Shown here in pieces: positions 8,361 to 16,586 of a stretch of DNA of 34,021 nt. The DNA lies in the NCBI GenBank assembly GCA_002712765.1, contig PAUP01000035.1, forward strand, positions 1-34,021, written 5' to 3'. A model generated the notes under the pieces. That model had not been told where the DNA came from. It did no database searches and saw only the letters and a program-made list of their open reading frames with translations. How positions within the stretch are numbered: the stretch's first letter is position 1; the number at the start of each line of letters is the position of its first letter. The position numbers were made by a program, and so were the translations under genes. The DNA comes from Cytophagaceae bacterium. GTDB lineage: Bacteria > Bacteroidota > Bacteroidia > Flavobacteriales > Flavobacteriaceae.

Positions 8361-8435
8361 ACTAGCTTGGTTGTTTAATATTAGGTCTATGCCCAAATCA
8401 GATTAGGCCGTGACATCGTCATTTGCAAATTCCTT

Positions 8436-8443
8436 CAAAAATA
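8436..8443 (-). promoter_or_regulatory. ettA -7 promoter box
   Basis: TATTTTTG on the minus strand is an exact TAnnTTTG match between pabB and ettA. A TTTG lies about 25 bases upstream inside the pabB 3' end, longer than the usual spacing, so the -33 is doubtful. Confidence 0.5.
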
Positions 8444-8453
8444 CAAAATTAGG

Positions 8454-9761
8454 TTAGGATTTACCTTCCAAAACACTACGCATTGCACGCGCTTTGAGCA
8501 GGCATTCTTCATATTCTTTATCAGGATCTGAAGCTGTGGTAATGGCACCACCTACATGGTAAGAAATGTACTGCTTGTCTGCATTATACAGTATGCTTCT
8601 GATAATGACATTAAAATCAAAATCCCCCTTAGGATCAAAATAACCTACAGCGCCACTGTAAAGCCCGCGCTTTGAGGCCTCCAAAGCTTCGATGAGTTGC
8701 ATTGCCCGTACTTTTGGAGCTCCTGTCATACTGCCCATAGGAAAGGTGGTGCGCAACACATCCACTGGTGTTATTTGTGAATCTACCTCAGAGACCACCG
8801 TAGAAATCATCTGATGTACTTGTTTAAAAGCGTAAACTTTGCAGAGTTCTTCGACCTTCACCGATCCTTTTTTGGCCGTCCGGGATAAGTCATTTCGCAC
8901 CAAATCTACGATCATTATATTTTCTGAGCGCTCTTTAGGATCTTCAGATAACGCTTTCGCGAAAGCGTGATCAGACAACACATCACTGCCTCTAGCCGCG
9001 GTACCCTTGATAGGTTGACTCACAATCTTGGCGCCTATCTTTTTGATATAGCGCTCTGGTGAGGCCGAGAGCAAGTACTGTTGATCGAGCCTGAGAAAAG
9101 TAGCAAATGGCGGCCTACTGATGGCGTTGAGTTGGGTGTAGGTAGCCCAAGGGTCTATGCTACCCTGAGCATAAAACTCCTGACACAAATTGGCCTCGTA
9201 GATATCTCCTCTTGCGATGTGATCAAGCAAGGTGCGCACTTTGTTTTTATAGGCCTCTTTGTGAATTCTAAGCGAGATAGCGAGTTGACTCGTTGATGCT
9301 GTCACATCCGTATTATTGGATTTGATTTTAGAAATATGCTTCCAATCTTGGTCCATTTCATCATCTACCATCCTCAGGTAATGCAACTCGATGCGATCGT
9401 GGTAAAGTAAAAAAAGCTTTTTGGGTTGAAAAAAACAAAGGTCAGAAAAACCGAGATGGTCTTCATTATTGGACGAAAGTTTTTCGGTGTCATTTTTTAA
9501 ATCGTATCCCAGATAACCAAAAATCCAATCTTGAGTACTTTGCTGGTATTCTTCTAATCGATCAAATCCCCCTTCGCTATCGGTTTGTATACTTGTGAAG
9601 GCTTCGACGGCCAGAAGTCCTTCAAATTCTGGATAGGTTTGGCCTTCATAACTATTGCTATCGAGCCATACGACCTCTTCAAACTGTTTTGCCCAGGTCA
9701 ACAAACTGCGCTTACAGTCTTGAATATTTGAAAATGTATACCTCTTGACGCTTCTCATCAT
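8454..9761 (-). CDS. pabB: Aminodeoxychorismate synthase component I
   Basis: A chorismate-binding enzyme of about 435 residues that makes 4-amino-4-deoxychorismate for folate. The N-terminal half is the variable TrpE-like beta-sandwich (DWIFGYLGYDLKND, about 78-91). The C-terminal catalytic half has GDIYEANLCQ, the active-site lysine motif PIKGTAARG, DLVRNDL, TFPMGSMTGAPK and the end motif HVGGAITTASDPDKEYEE. Lysine in PIKGT (versus alanine in anthranilate synthase PIAGT) favours PabB over TrpE. folE, another folate/pterin gene, is also in the window but not adjacent. No PabA or PabC neighbour is visible. An 18-bp CTTTCGCGAAAG-type palindrome lies in the catalytic domain, encoding HAFAKAL. 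Confidence 0.93.
   Translation of the reverse strand: MMRSVKRYTFSNIQDCKRSLLTWAKQFEEVVWLDSNSYEGQTYPEFEGLLAVEAFTSIQTDSEGGFDRLEEYQQSTQDWIFGYLGYDLKNDTEKLSSNNEDHLGFSDLCFFQPKKLFLLYHDRIELHYLRMVDDEMDQDWKHISKIKSNNTDVTASTSQLAISLRIHKEAYKNKVRTLLDHIARGDIYEANLCQEFYAQGSIDPWATYTQLNAISRPPFATFLRLDQQYLLSASPERYIKKIGAKIVSQPIKGTAARGSDVLSDHAFAKALSEDPKERSENIMIVDLVRNDLSRTAKKGSVKVEELCKVYAFKQVHQMISTVVSEVDSQITPVDVLRTTFPMGSMTGAPKVRAMQLIEALEASKRGLYSGAVGYFDPKGDFDFNVIIRSILYNADKQYISYHVGGAITTASDPDKEYEECLLKARAMRSVLEGKS
8951..8968. repeat. 18-bp palindrome ACGCTTTCGCGAAAGCGT in pabB
   Basis: The longest perfect copy of the dispersed CTTTCGCGAAAG palindrome. It is read as HAFAKAL in PabB. Confidence 0.9.
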
Positions 9762-9889
9762 AGTGGCTGCAAAAGTAAGGCTAGATAGCTAGGCTACCAA
9801 CAACAGTCATAAAAAGAGCGAGAATACTTATATTTAATAGCCCGATGACAATAGCCTATCGCGCAATTTAACCTTAAACACATACAACT

Positions 9890-10261
9890 ATGAAACTTGG
9901 TGCTTTTTCTATGAGTCTTAGTGTAAAAGACATTAATGCCTCAAAAGATTTTTACGAAAAATTAGGATTTACTGTTTTTGCTGGCGATGTACAACAGCAC
10001 TATCTCATCTTAAAAAATGGAAATGCCCTTATCGGCATTTTTGAAGGTATGTTTGAAGATAACATTCTAACCTTTAATCCTGGATGGGATGAGAATGCCA
10101 ATACCCTTGACAAATTTGACGATGTTAGAGCCATACAAAAAGAGCTGCTGGCCAAAGGCATGACCCTAGAACGCAACGCCGACCCAGATACTCAAGGGCC
10201 TGCAAGTATAGTATTGGTAGATCCAGATGGTAACCCCATACTCATTGATCAGCACGTCTAA
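9890..10261 (+). CDS. VOC-family protein (glyoxalase/bleomycin-resistance fold)
   Basis: A small cytoplasmic protein of 123 residues with the paired beta-alpha-beta-beta-beta pattern of the vicinal oxygen chelate fold. Module 1 is [25 protein letters not shown] (about 5-30). Module 2 ends with [19 protein letters not shown], where DPDGNPI is the characteristic last strand. Glu/His metal ligands cannot be assigned with certainty, so the enzymatic role is unknown. Its stop codon overlaps the ATG of the next gene (TAATG), so the two are translationally coupled. It is divergent from pabB. Confidence 0.88.
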   Translation: MKLGAFSMSLSVKDINASKDFYEKLGFTVFAGDVQQHYLILKNGNALIGIFEGMFEDNILTFNPGWDENANTLDKFDDVRAIQKELLAKGMTLERNADPDTQGPASIVLVDPDGNPILIDQHV

Positions 10262-10731
10262 TGCCTAGGGTCCTTACGCTTGAGCTGCAACAAGACATTG
10301 CTGCCAATGCCGGTTTGGTATGGGATGTTATTAGCAACATTGCAGAAGCACCCCGCTATATGTCTGGCATAGCGGCTACTCAAATTCTAAGCAAACCCGA
10401 AGAAGGGTTATTAGGCCTTAGATGGAAAGAAACTCGAGTCTTATACGGTAAGCAAGCCGATGAAATACTTGAAATCATTGAGGTAGTTCCTAAAAAGAGC
10501 TATACCGTTGTGGCGTTTAATCACGGCATGCGATATCACTCACGTATGCAAGTCATCCCAAAAGACAGCCTTAGTATATTAAAAATGAGTTTTACGGCCA
10601 CTCCAAAAACCTTGAGCGCCAAAATCATGAGTAACGTGATGTGGCCATTCATACGAAAGTCTATGAATACTATACTGCTCCAAGACCTAAGAGACATTAA
10701 AACACAGGCCGAGCAATTGGCTTGTCATTGA
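10261..10731 (+). CDS. SRPBCC-family (START/polyketide-cyclase-like) protein
   Basis: A 156-residue protein with the helix-grip pattern of SRPBCC proteins. The N-terminal strand LTLELQQDIAANAGLVWDVISNIAEAPRYMSGI is followed by GLRWKETR and DEILEIIEVVPKKSYTVVAF, and a long C-terminal helix runs at about 120-150. These proteins bind hydrophobic ligands in a deep cavity; ligand and role are unknown here. A one-base TAATG overlap couples it to the upstream VOC protein, suggesting a joint detoxification or small-molecule-binding role, which is inferred only. Confidence 0.82.
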   Translation: MPRVLTLELQQDIAANAGLVWDVISNIAEAPRYMSGIAATQILSKPEEGLLGLRWKETRVLYGKQADEILEIIEVVPKKSYTVVAFNHGMRYHSRMQVIPKDSLSILKMSFTATPKTLSAKIMSNVMWPFIRKSMNTILLQDLRDIKTQAEQLACH

Positions 10732-10781
10732 AATATACTAAAACACGATAATTTGGGTTATTACCTAAATACCTTCACGCT

Positions 10782-11675
10782 ATGAACAACTTTAAATTTC
10801 TAGTATCACTTTTGCCATTGTTTTTACTGAGTGGTTGTGATCGTGATACTACAGATGATAGTGCCACCGATGATCCCGTAAATACAGAGGCGCGCCTTAT
10901 TATCAAATTAGCTGTAGATCCCGATCAAGCCCGTTTGGGTAATTTGGGGGAGCCAGCTAGCATACCCGATGGGCATGCCGCCCAAAGCCCTAGATTCAAT
11001 ACGATATCTGCACATTATCTCGAACTGTCTCCAACAGCAACTACACCATTGGGTCAAGGCAGTATTCTTTATAATGCTCCTGAGACCAATCAAGGCGGAA
11101 GTACCGCCATAGATTTTGAACAAGCCTTGATCGTATCGCCTGGTGAAGAATTTCTAAATATTCCTTTGAGCCAATTGAGCGCAGGCAGCTATCAGTGGGT
11201 ACGCTTGTCTTTATCCTATCAAAATTACGATATAGACTTTCAGTTTAATGATATCCCCTTATCAGGTACCGTAGCGAGTTTTGTTGGTTTTGACACCTAT
11301 ATTGACTCCTATCTAATCAAAGACGAAACTGTAACGGTTACTGACAATAAAAAACAAGGGTATTGGGGCTTTGAAAGCAATGGCATTGTGCAAACAGGAC
11401 AAGCGCCAGAAGGTGCCACGACAGTACCCAATCCACTTTTTGATAGCTCACCCATACCACAAGGTTCTTGTGTAGTCACGGCTGGTTTTGAAACACCCTT
11501 GCAAATAAATGGAGATGAGACCCAAGATATTGTCCTTACGCTTTCACTATCGACCAATCAAAGTTTTGAATGGATAGACACCAACGGCAACGGGATATGG
11601 GATGTGACTTCAGATGCTACAGAGCCTGTGGTTGATATGGGACTACGTGGGCTCAAACCTAGCTACGAAAACTAG
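10782..11675 (+). CDS. Putative lipoprotein of unknown function
   Basis: A 297-residue protein with a lipoprotein signal peptide ([20 protein letters not shown]) whose lipobox is LLSGC, so the mature protein begins at Cys19, probably envelope-anchored. An acidic linker ([12 protein letters not shown]) follows, then a beta-rich domain starting at about residue 38 ([18 protein letters not shown]). Near the C-terminus, the [11 protein letters not shown] segment looks like a calcium-binding loop, followed by [12 protein letters not shown] recognise this as a type of hypothetical flavobacterial lipoprotein but cannot name a family. A weak promoter-like TAATTTG sits about 30 bases before the ATG. 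The next gene starts 8 bases after its stop. Confidence 0.8.
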   Translation: MNNFKFLVSLLPLFLLSGCDRDTTDDSATDDPVNTEARLIIKLAVDPDQARLGNLGEPASIPDGHAAQSPRFNTISAHYLELSPTATTPLGQGSILYNAPETNQGGSTAIDFEQALIVSPGEEFLNIPLSQLSAGSYQWVRLSLSYQNYDIDFQFNDIPLSGTVASFVGFDTYIDSYLIKDETVTVTDNKKQGYWGFESNGIVQTGQAPEGATTVPNPLFDSSPIPQGSCVVTAGFETPLQINGDETQDIVLTLSLSTNQSFEWIDTNGNGIWDVTSDATEPVVDMGLRGLKPSYEN

Positions 11676-11683
11676 AAAGACCT

Positions 11684-11923
11684 ATGGAAAGACAACCCAA
11701 TAATCCGCTACACGGAGTAACCCTCGCCAAAATGGTCACTTTTCTATCTGAGAAGTATGGATGGGAAGCCCTGAGTTATCAGATTGATATCAATTGCTTT
11801 AAAAAAAATCCATCGATTACATCCAGTTTAAAATTTTTGAGAAAGACGCCCTGGGCTAGAGAAAAAGTCGAGCAACTCTATTTACAATCTATTCCTTACA
11901 CAAAAGACGAAAACAACAACTAA
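11684..11923 (+). CDS. VF530-family (DUF2132) small protein
   Basis: A 79-residue protein with the hallmark run [15 protein letters not shown], then [33 protein letters not shown] and REKVEQLYL. These are diagnostic for the VF530/DUF2132 family, named after a Vibrio fischeri protein of known structure and suggested to bind DNA. It is cytoplasmic with no signal peptide. It starts 8 bases after the lipoprotein gene, so probably co-transcribed, though no functional link is evident. Confidence 0.9.
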   Translation: MERQPNNPLHGVTLAKMVTFLSEKYGWEALSYQIDINCFKKNPSITSSLKFLRKTPWAREKVEQLYLQSIPYTKDENNN

Positions 11924-12018
11924 TCTGTAGGACTGTCAGACTTCTTTACTACCCTATACGAATAAATAGTATCTTGTTGGTGTTTGCAAATGATTGATAA
12001 TCAAACAAAACACCTTTT

Positions 12019-13656
12019 ATGACACTGTCAAAAGCCAAACAAAGTCTGTATCGCGCCAGGCTATTTCAACATCTCGATGGGCTGGTCACGGCACCTTCGG
12101 CCTACGAATTACATGCTTGTGGGCTTACGCAGTATTTATTAGAGCATCAAGAAAGTAGCCTTTCTAATCTCACTGCTCATTACAAGGCCAACGAAGGCTA
12201 TCTAAACGTCGCCCTTCGTGTATTGTGCTCTCAAGGCTGGCTAGAGCAACGTATCGATACTACCACCAATGATATACAGTTTACCCTCAACGCCAAAAGT
12301 AGTCAAGCCTTTGCTCATTTTTATCTATACCAAGATGTTGTAGAACTCATACGATTTTCTGAAGGGTATCACGAGCGTAAATTTGAAAAAGCCCCTTTTG
12401 AAAAGATGTATGCGATCTTTCAAAAACTAAGTCAATCTTATCATCTAGAAGACACTCCCAATACCATTACACAAGAGATCCGAGATCAAATCTTTACCCA
12501 TATTGAAGGTGTCCTATTGGGCCCAACCTTTGTAAGACTAGCCATAAATGGTATGTTTCACAAGTATTTTATGCAAGCTAGTTTTAAGCCAGAAGAGTTT
12601 CATAAGGATGCAGAGAGTTTTGAACGATTGCTCGATATGCTCACCTATTTTAAACTTTTTACCAAGCATAAAGCCACCTATCAATTTACAGACAAAGGGC
12701 TCTTTTTTGCCAAAAGAGCCTCGGCTTACGGGGTAACTGTTTCTTACCTTCCCACCTTGCGAAAACTAGACCAACTCCTTTTTGGCAATCCTATGGCAGC
12801 CATGGCAAGTGGAGATGAAAATAAAGAAGGTCACGTAGATCGAGCGATGAATGTTTGGGGAAGTGGCGGGGCACATTCTAGTTATTTTAAAATGGTCGAT
12901 CAAATTATCATCTCCCTATTTAACAAACCCATCACAGAGCAGCCCAAAGGGATCTTGGACATGGGCTGTGGCAACGGCGCTTTTTTGATTCACCTATTTG
13001 ATGTGATCGAAAAACAAACGCTAAGAGGCCGTTTGCTAGATGAGCACCCTCTTGTACTAGTAGGTGCCGATTATAATGAAGCTGCCCTATCCATAACTCG
13101 CGCCAATCTCATTCAGGCCGATATCTGGGCAAAAGTCATATGGGGAGATATTGGCAACCCAGAACAACTGGCTGTCGATCTTAAAAATAATTACGAGATC
13201 AACTTAGAAGATTTGCTCAATGTGCGCTCTTTTTTAGATCACAACCGTCCTTGGAATGCACCAACACAACCAGAAAGACCTACTACCTCAACGACTACTG
13301 GAGCTTATGCCTATAGAGGGCAAAGACTCTCCAATAGCCTTGTAGAAGCCTCCCTTTACGAGCACTTTTTAAAATGGGCACCTTATGTCAAAAAATTTGG
13401 ATTACTCATTATCGAATTACATACGGTAGCTCCTAAGCTGGTAGCCCAACATCTAGGAGAGACGGCCGTAACCGCCTACGATGCAACCCATGGCTATTCA
13501 GATCAATATATCGTAGAGGTAGATGTCTTTCTAAAGATACTCGCCAAGGTGGGACTGTATCCACATCAATCACTTTATAGGAAATTTCCCAACTCGGCCT
13601 TAGCCTCGGTAACGGTAAACATATTTTCGATGCAAAAAACAATAGATTACACCTAG
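12019..13656 (+). CDS. Large class I SAM-dependent methyltransferase with winged-helix-like N-terminal regions
   Basis: A 545-residue cytoplasmic protein. Residues about 1-95 look like a winged-helix/dimerisation module as in small-molecule O-methyltransferases (SAYELHACGLTQYLLEH, then YLNVALRVLCSQGWLEQ and a FTLN wing). A second winged-helix-like segment is at about 190-240 (ERLLDMLTYFKLFTKHKATYQFTDKG). The Rossmann methyltransferase domain begins at about 310, with motif I GILDMGCGNGAFLIHLF, the acidic loop VGADYNEAAL, and ADIWAKVIWGDIGNP. The C-terminal part has LLIIELHTV and YDATHGYSDQYIVEVDVF. The substrate is unknown; the family resembles methyltransferases associated with polyketide or lipid metabolism, but no such genes surround it. 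The upstream 95 bases show no clear promoter. Confidence 0.82.
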   Translation: MTLSKAKQSLYRARLFQHLDGLVTAPSAYELHACGLTQYLLEHQESSLSNLTAHYKANEGYLNVALRVLCSQGWLEQRIDTTTNDIQFTLNAKSSQAFAHFYLYQDVVELIRFSEGYHERKFEKAPFEKMYAIFQKLSQSYHLEDTPNTITQEIRDQIFTHIEGVLLGPTFVRLAINGMFHKYFMQASFKPEEFHKDAESFERLLDMLTYFKLFTKHKATYQFTDKGLFFAKRASAYGVTVSYLPTLRKLDQLLFGNPMAAMASGDENKEGHVDRAMNVWGSGGAHSSYFKMVDQIIISLFNKPITEQPKGILDMGCGNGAFLIHLFDVIEKQTLRGRLLDEHPLVLVGADYNEAALSITRANLIQADIWAKVIWGDIGNPEQLAVDLKNNYEINLEDLLNVRSFLDHNRPWNAPTQPERPTTSTTTGAYAYRGQRLSNSLVEASLYEHFLKWAPYVKKFGLLIIELHTVAPKLVAQHLGETAVTAYDATHGYSDQYIVEVDVFLKILAKVGLYPHQSLYRKFPNSALASVTVNIFSMQKTIDYT

Positions 13657-13695
13657 AAGATATAGAACTGTAGGTATAAAACCCACTAATACTCG

Positions 13696-13703
13696 TACTT
13701 TTG
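13696..13703 (+). promoter_or_regulatory. -7 promoter box of the lipoprotein gene at 13722
   Basis: TACTTTTG is an exact TAnnTTTG match 18 bases before the ATG at 13722. No convincing -33 TTG is seen. Its position argues against the longer open frame beginning at 13701. Confidence 0.5.
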
Positions 13704-13721
13704 CGCCCTAAAAATATAGCT

Positions 13722-14090
13722 ATGCGTTTTATTTTTCTATGTATGATACTCACCCTGGTAAGCTGTAACAGCTCTAATACAGCGAGCAATACCGGTCTTA
13801 TCTCTTCAAAAGGCGCCCTCAAACACATTAGCTTTGAAGGTGGTGATGGTAGCTCTCTGGTACGGGCGGTTATCATTAAAAACGCAAAAAATGGGTATCA
13901 AGGTATTCAGGCACAATCACTTTATATCGAAAACCGTTATGGCATTAGAAATCTAGATTGGCGTATGAAGTCACAAGAATTAAAACAGGAGCGCAATAAA
14001 ACCTTTGATAAGATCACTATAGAACGTATTGCGGCACAAAAAGAAGCTGTGATCTACTTTGATATCAGCGAATTTTACGGAAAACTATAA
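13722..14090 (+). CDS. Small putative lipoprotein
   Basis: A 122-residue protein starting MRFIFLCMILTLVSCNSS, a lipoprotein signal with lipobox LVSC and lipidated Cys at about 15. The mature part is about 108 residues and basic, with GGDGSSLVRAVIIKNAKNGYQGIQAQ and NRYGIRNLDWRMKSQEL. It ends KEAVIYFDISEFYGKL. I do not recognise a named family. The start is set by the signal peptide and the upstream TACTTTTG box. Its 3' end overlaps the convergent mazG stop by 6 bases. Confidence 0.78.
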   Translation: MRFIFLCMILTLVSCNSSNTASNTGLISSKGALKHISFEGGDGSSLVRAVIIKNAKNGYQGIQAQSLYIENRYGIRNLDWRMKSQELKQERNKTFDKITIERIAAQKEAVIYFDISEFYGKL

Positions 14091-14858
14091 GCGTTTCGCT
14101 TCTTCCCAAAATACATCCATCTCGGCCAAGCTCATATCGGCTAGCGAGGTATTGAGGTCTTTGGCTTTGGCCTCGAGATATTGAAATCGTTTGATAAATT
14201 TTTTGTTGGTGCGCTCTAATGCACTTTCAGGATCTATGTTGAGAAAACGTGCATAGTTAATCATAGAAAAGAGTACATCGCCAAACTCGGCCTCCATTTT
14301 TTCCTGGTCATTACGATCAATTTCTTGTTGTAACTCGGCTAATTCTTCCTGTAATTTCTCAAATACTTGCTCGGGTTGTTCCCAATCAAAACCTACCCCA
14401 GCTACTTTATCTTGTATACGGCTGGCTTTCACCATAGCGGGTAAACCTTTTGGCACGCCTTCTAAAACCGACGTCTTCCCTTCTTTGAGTTTCAATTTTT
14501 CCCAATTTTGGGCAACCTCTTTTTCGTTGGCTACTTTGGTATCACCATAAATATGTGGGTGTCTGCTTATGAGCTTTTCACTAATACTCGTTGCCACATC
14601 GGCTATGTCAAAGTCATCGGTTTCGCTCCCAATTTTGGCGTAAAAAATGATGTGCAACAACAAATCGCCTAATTCTTTTTTAACCTCCTGAAGATCGTTT
14701 TCCAAAATAGCATCTCCCAGTTCATAAGTCTCTTCTATAGTGAGATGCCTAAGGCTTTGCATGGTCTGCTTTTGATCCCAAGGACAACCTTCCCGCAATT
14801 CATCCATTATGGTCAAAAGGCGGTCTAAGGCAGTGAGTTGTTGTGAACGAGTGTGCAT
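14085..14858 (-). CDS. mazG: Nucleoside triphosphate pyrophosphohydrolase MazG
   Basis: MazG hydrolyses (d)NTPs to NMP and pyrophosphate, cleaning the nucleotide pool and modulating stress. The protein is about 257 residues with two tandem all-alpha MazG domains. The first contains GCPWDQKQTMQSLRHLTIEETYELGDAI (about 25-52) and EVKKELGDLLLHI, with the EExxE and ExxD metal-binding pattern. The second contains EELAELQQEIDRND and EAEFGDVLFSMINYARF. The start at 14858 (MHTRSQQLTALDRLL) fits the family better than the ATG 15 bases upstream. It is the last gene of ruvX-def-DUF5606-mazG but is preceded by a hairpin, so its expression may be partly independent. Confidence 0.95.
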   Translation of the reverse strand: MHTRSQQLTALDRLLTIMDELREGCPWDQKQTMQSLRHLTIEETYELGDAILENDLQEVKKELGDLLLHIIFYAKIGSETDDFDIADVATSISEKLISRHPHIYGDTKVANEKEVAQNWEKLKLKEGKTSVLEGVPKGLPAMVKASRIQDKVAGVGFDWEQPEQVFEKLQEELAELQQEIDRNDQEKMEAEFGDVLFSMINYARFLNIDPESALERTNKKFIKRFQYLEAKAKDLNTSLADMSLAEMDVFWEEAKRL

Positions 14859-14883
14859 AGTGTTTCTTTTCATAATTAAAACT

Positions 14884-14918
14884 AAAAAAGCCCCAGCAAA
14901 ATAGATCGCTAAGGCCTT
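14884..14918 (-). terminator. Hairpin terminator between the DUF5606 gene and mazG
   Basis: On the minus strand AAGGCCTTAGC pairs with GCTGGGGCTT (several G-T wobbles) across a 10-base loop, followed by a T-run. It would end most transcripts leaving the DUF5606 gene before mazG. Confidence 0.68.
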
Positions 14919-14941
14919 GGTCTTTTATAAAAAGTTATACA

Positions 14942-15361
14942 CTATTCTTCTTCGTCTGAAGTGATCGCTTCTGGCTCCTCAAAATCCAACATATCATTTT
15001 TTTGTAGGATGTTATACCATTGCACAACTTTTTTAATATCGCTTGGATAGACGCGATCTTCGTCATAATCTGGGATCAGATCAAAGAAATAGGCTTCTAG
15101 CTCGTCTTTAGAGACTTTGTGACTTATTGTCTGGGCGCCATTTTCTTTATCCTTGATTTTTTGAAATACCTCCCTTAGTGGTAATTCTTGAGAAAGCGTG
15201 TAAATGGCAATCTCAGAAAGAATGCTCACATTATGACGAATCCCTACAGATAAGCGTTTTCCATCGACCAACGATTCGGCAACAAAACCACTTCTCGTTT
15301 GTGTTTTTAGTGAATAGATTCCAGGTTTTCCAGATATGGCTAATACTTTGTCTAAACTCAT
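14942..15361 (-). CDS. DUF5606 domain protein
   Basis: A 139-residue cytoplasmic protein beginning MSLDKVLAISGKPGIYSLKTQTRSGF, which I recognise as the Bacteroidetes DUF5606 family. The N-terminal half (about 1-50) is beta-rich (GFVAESLVDGKRLSVG), suggesting a small barrel. A helical middle follows (PLREVFQKIKDKENG), then an acidic C-terminal tail (DFEEPEAITSDEEE). No enzymatic motif is visible and the function is unknown. It lies between def (77 bases upstream) and mazG. This linkage to peptide deformylase and RuvX is common in flavobacteria and suggests a translation- or rRNA-related housekeeping role, but that is inference. Confidence 0.85.
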   Translation of the reverse strand: MSLDKVLAISGKPGIYSLKTQTRSGFVAESLVDGKRLSVGIRHNVSILSEIAIYTLSQELPLREVFQKIKDKENGAQTISHKVSKDELEAYFFDLIPDYDEDRVYPSDIKKVVQWYNILQKNDMLDFEEPEAITSDEEE

Positions 15362-15438
15362 AGTTTTTTAAAATTGGGTGGCAAATATGCGTTTGCTTCA
15401 AGAGATATCAAAACGCTACGCCTTATTTTTTTGTTAAT

Positions 15439-16029
15439 CTATCTTTTTTTAGAAACCATAGGAAACTTCATACGGTACTCTGCGCTGCATTTTCCTTTAG
15501 AAATATTGGTGAGTTTTCCTTTTATCAAGCGCTTTTTAAGACTGGATAATTTGTCGGTAAACAACACACCTTCGATATGGTCATACTCGTGCTGTATCAC
15601 CCTTGCGATAAGACCTGTGTAGGTTTCGGTATGGGTATTAAAGTCTTTGTCTTGATACTTTATAGTCACTACAGGTTTTCTAAATACATCTTCATTGATA
15701 CCAGGTATACTTAGACAGCCTTCAGAAAATCCCCACTCTTCACCTTCTTCTTCTAATATTTCGGCATTAATAAAGGTTTTTTTAAAATTTTCTAATTGCT
15801 TTTGCTCCTCTGGCGAAAAACTTTCGTCTCCAGCAAAAGGTGAGGTGTCTACTAGAAATACCCGAATAGCCAAACCTATTTGTGGTGCAGCCAGACCAAC
15901 GCCACTGGCACCGTACATGGTTTCATACATATTTTCTAAAAGCGTACTCAGATTGGGATAATCTGGAGTGATGGGTTTTGCTTTCTTTTTTAAAACGGGA
16001 TCGCCATAGGCAACTATAGGTAATATCAT
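15439..16029 (-). CDS. def: Peptide deformylase
   Basis: Def removes the formyl group from the N-terminal methionine of nascent proteins, in the cytoplasm at the ribosome. All three family motifs are intact in the 196-residue protein: GVGLAAPQIG (about 43-52), EGCLSIPG with the metal-ligand cysteine (about 103-110), and QHEYDHIEG with the two histidines and catalytic Glu (about 145-153). A roughly 20-residue acidic insertion (FAGDESFSPEEQKQLENF) lies between motifs 1 and 2, as is usual in Bacteroidetes enzymes. Only 3 bases separate it from the upstream ruvX, so the two are almost certainly co-translated. Confidence 0.97.
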   Translation of the reverse strand: MILPIVAYGDPVLKKKAKPITPDYPNLSTLLENMYETMYGASGVGLAAPQIGLAIRVFLVDTSPFAGDESFSPEEQKQLENFKKTFINAEILEEEGEEWGFSEGCLSIPGINEDVFRKPVVTIKYQDKDFNTHTETYTGLIARVIQHEYDHIEGVLFTDKLSSLKKRLIKGKLTNISKGKCSAEYRMKFPMVSKKR

Positions 16030-16032
16030 AGC

Positions 16033-16443
16033 TTATTTATTATATAGATAATCCTGAAGGATAATGGTTGCGCTTATTTGATCAACCAATGCTTTATTTC
16101 GTCGTTTCTTTTTCCCGATCCCACTATCAATCATGGTTTGAAACGCCATTTTGGAAGTAAAGCGTTCATCCTGTCTAATAATTTCTAGATTAGGAAATTC
16201 CATTTGCACGCTTTCGCGAAAGCTACTAATGGCAGCTTCAACTTGAGATGGCTCATTATTCATACGTTTGGGTTCTCCAATGACCATTGCTTCAACCTTT
16301 TCTTCACTCATATACTGCTTTAAAAAGGACATCAACGTTTTGGTATCGACCGTAGTAAGGCCTGAGGCAATAAGCTGTAACTCATCGGTTACGGCTATTC
16401 CTGTACGTTTGGTTCCAAAATCTATCGCAATAAGGCGCGCCAT
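16033..16443 (-). CDS. ruvX: Putative Holliday-junction resolvase / pre-16S rRNA nuclease YqgF
   Basis: A 136-residue RNase-H-fold protein. It contains ARLIAIDFGTKRTGIAVTDE (first catalytic Asp, about 7), VIGEPKRMNNEPSQ, and RQDERFTSKMA with the conserved DERxTS. The C-terminal segment KKRRNKALVDQISATIILQDYL provides the last Asp. Family members process the 5' end of 16S rRNA in E. coli and have been proposed as junction resolvases. The start is taken at 16443 (MARLIAIDFG) because the longer frame runs through the promoter box at 16459-16466. It heads the ruvX-def-DUF5606-mazG cluster. A CTTTCGCGAAAG palindrome lies mid-gene, read as SSFRESV. Confidence 0.93.
   Translation of the reverse strand: MARLIAIDFGTKRTGIAVTDELQLIASGLTTVDTKTLMSFLKQYMSEEKVEAMVIGEPKRMNNEPSQVEAAISSFRESVQMEFPNLEIIRQDERFTSKMAFQTMIDSGIGKKKRRNKALVDQISATIILQDYLYNK
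16210..16223. repeat. Palindrome GCTTTCGCGAAAGC in ruvX
   Basis: A perfect 14-bp copy of the dispersed palindrome. Here it is in a third reading frame (FRES). Confidence 0.9.
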
Positions 16444-16458
16444 AGTTAAAATTTGGGG

Positions 16459-16466
16459 CAAAAATA
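16459..16466 (-). promoter_or_regulatory. ruvX operon -7 promoter box
   Basis: TATTTTTG on the minus strand is an exact TAnnTTTG match 15 bases ahead of the ruvX ATG at 16443. Confidence 0.6.
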
Positions 16467-16556
16467 AACAATTCTTAAGGATGAAATGCCTTACAACTAC
16501 CCGAATTGCCAAAAAAGAAATATGCTCGATACGGGTATCCTAGCCATCTATATTTT

Positions 16557-16564
16557 TATCTTTG
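16557..16564 (+). promoter_or_regulatory. dapD -7 promoter box
   Basis: TATCTTTG is an exact TAnnTTTG match 22 bases before the dapD ATG. I see no clear -33 TTG. Confidence 0.6.
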
Positions 16565-16586
16565 AATACCAAAGTTAATCTAAGCC

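Noticed and set aside
13433-13876. 147-codon open frame on the minus strand opposite the methyltransferase and lipoprotein genes
   Set aside because: It lies antisense to two well-supported genes, has no family features and no promoter box.
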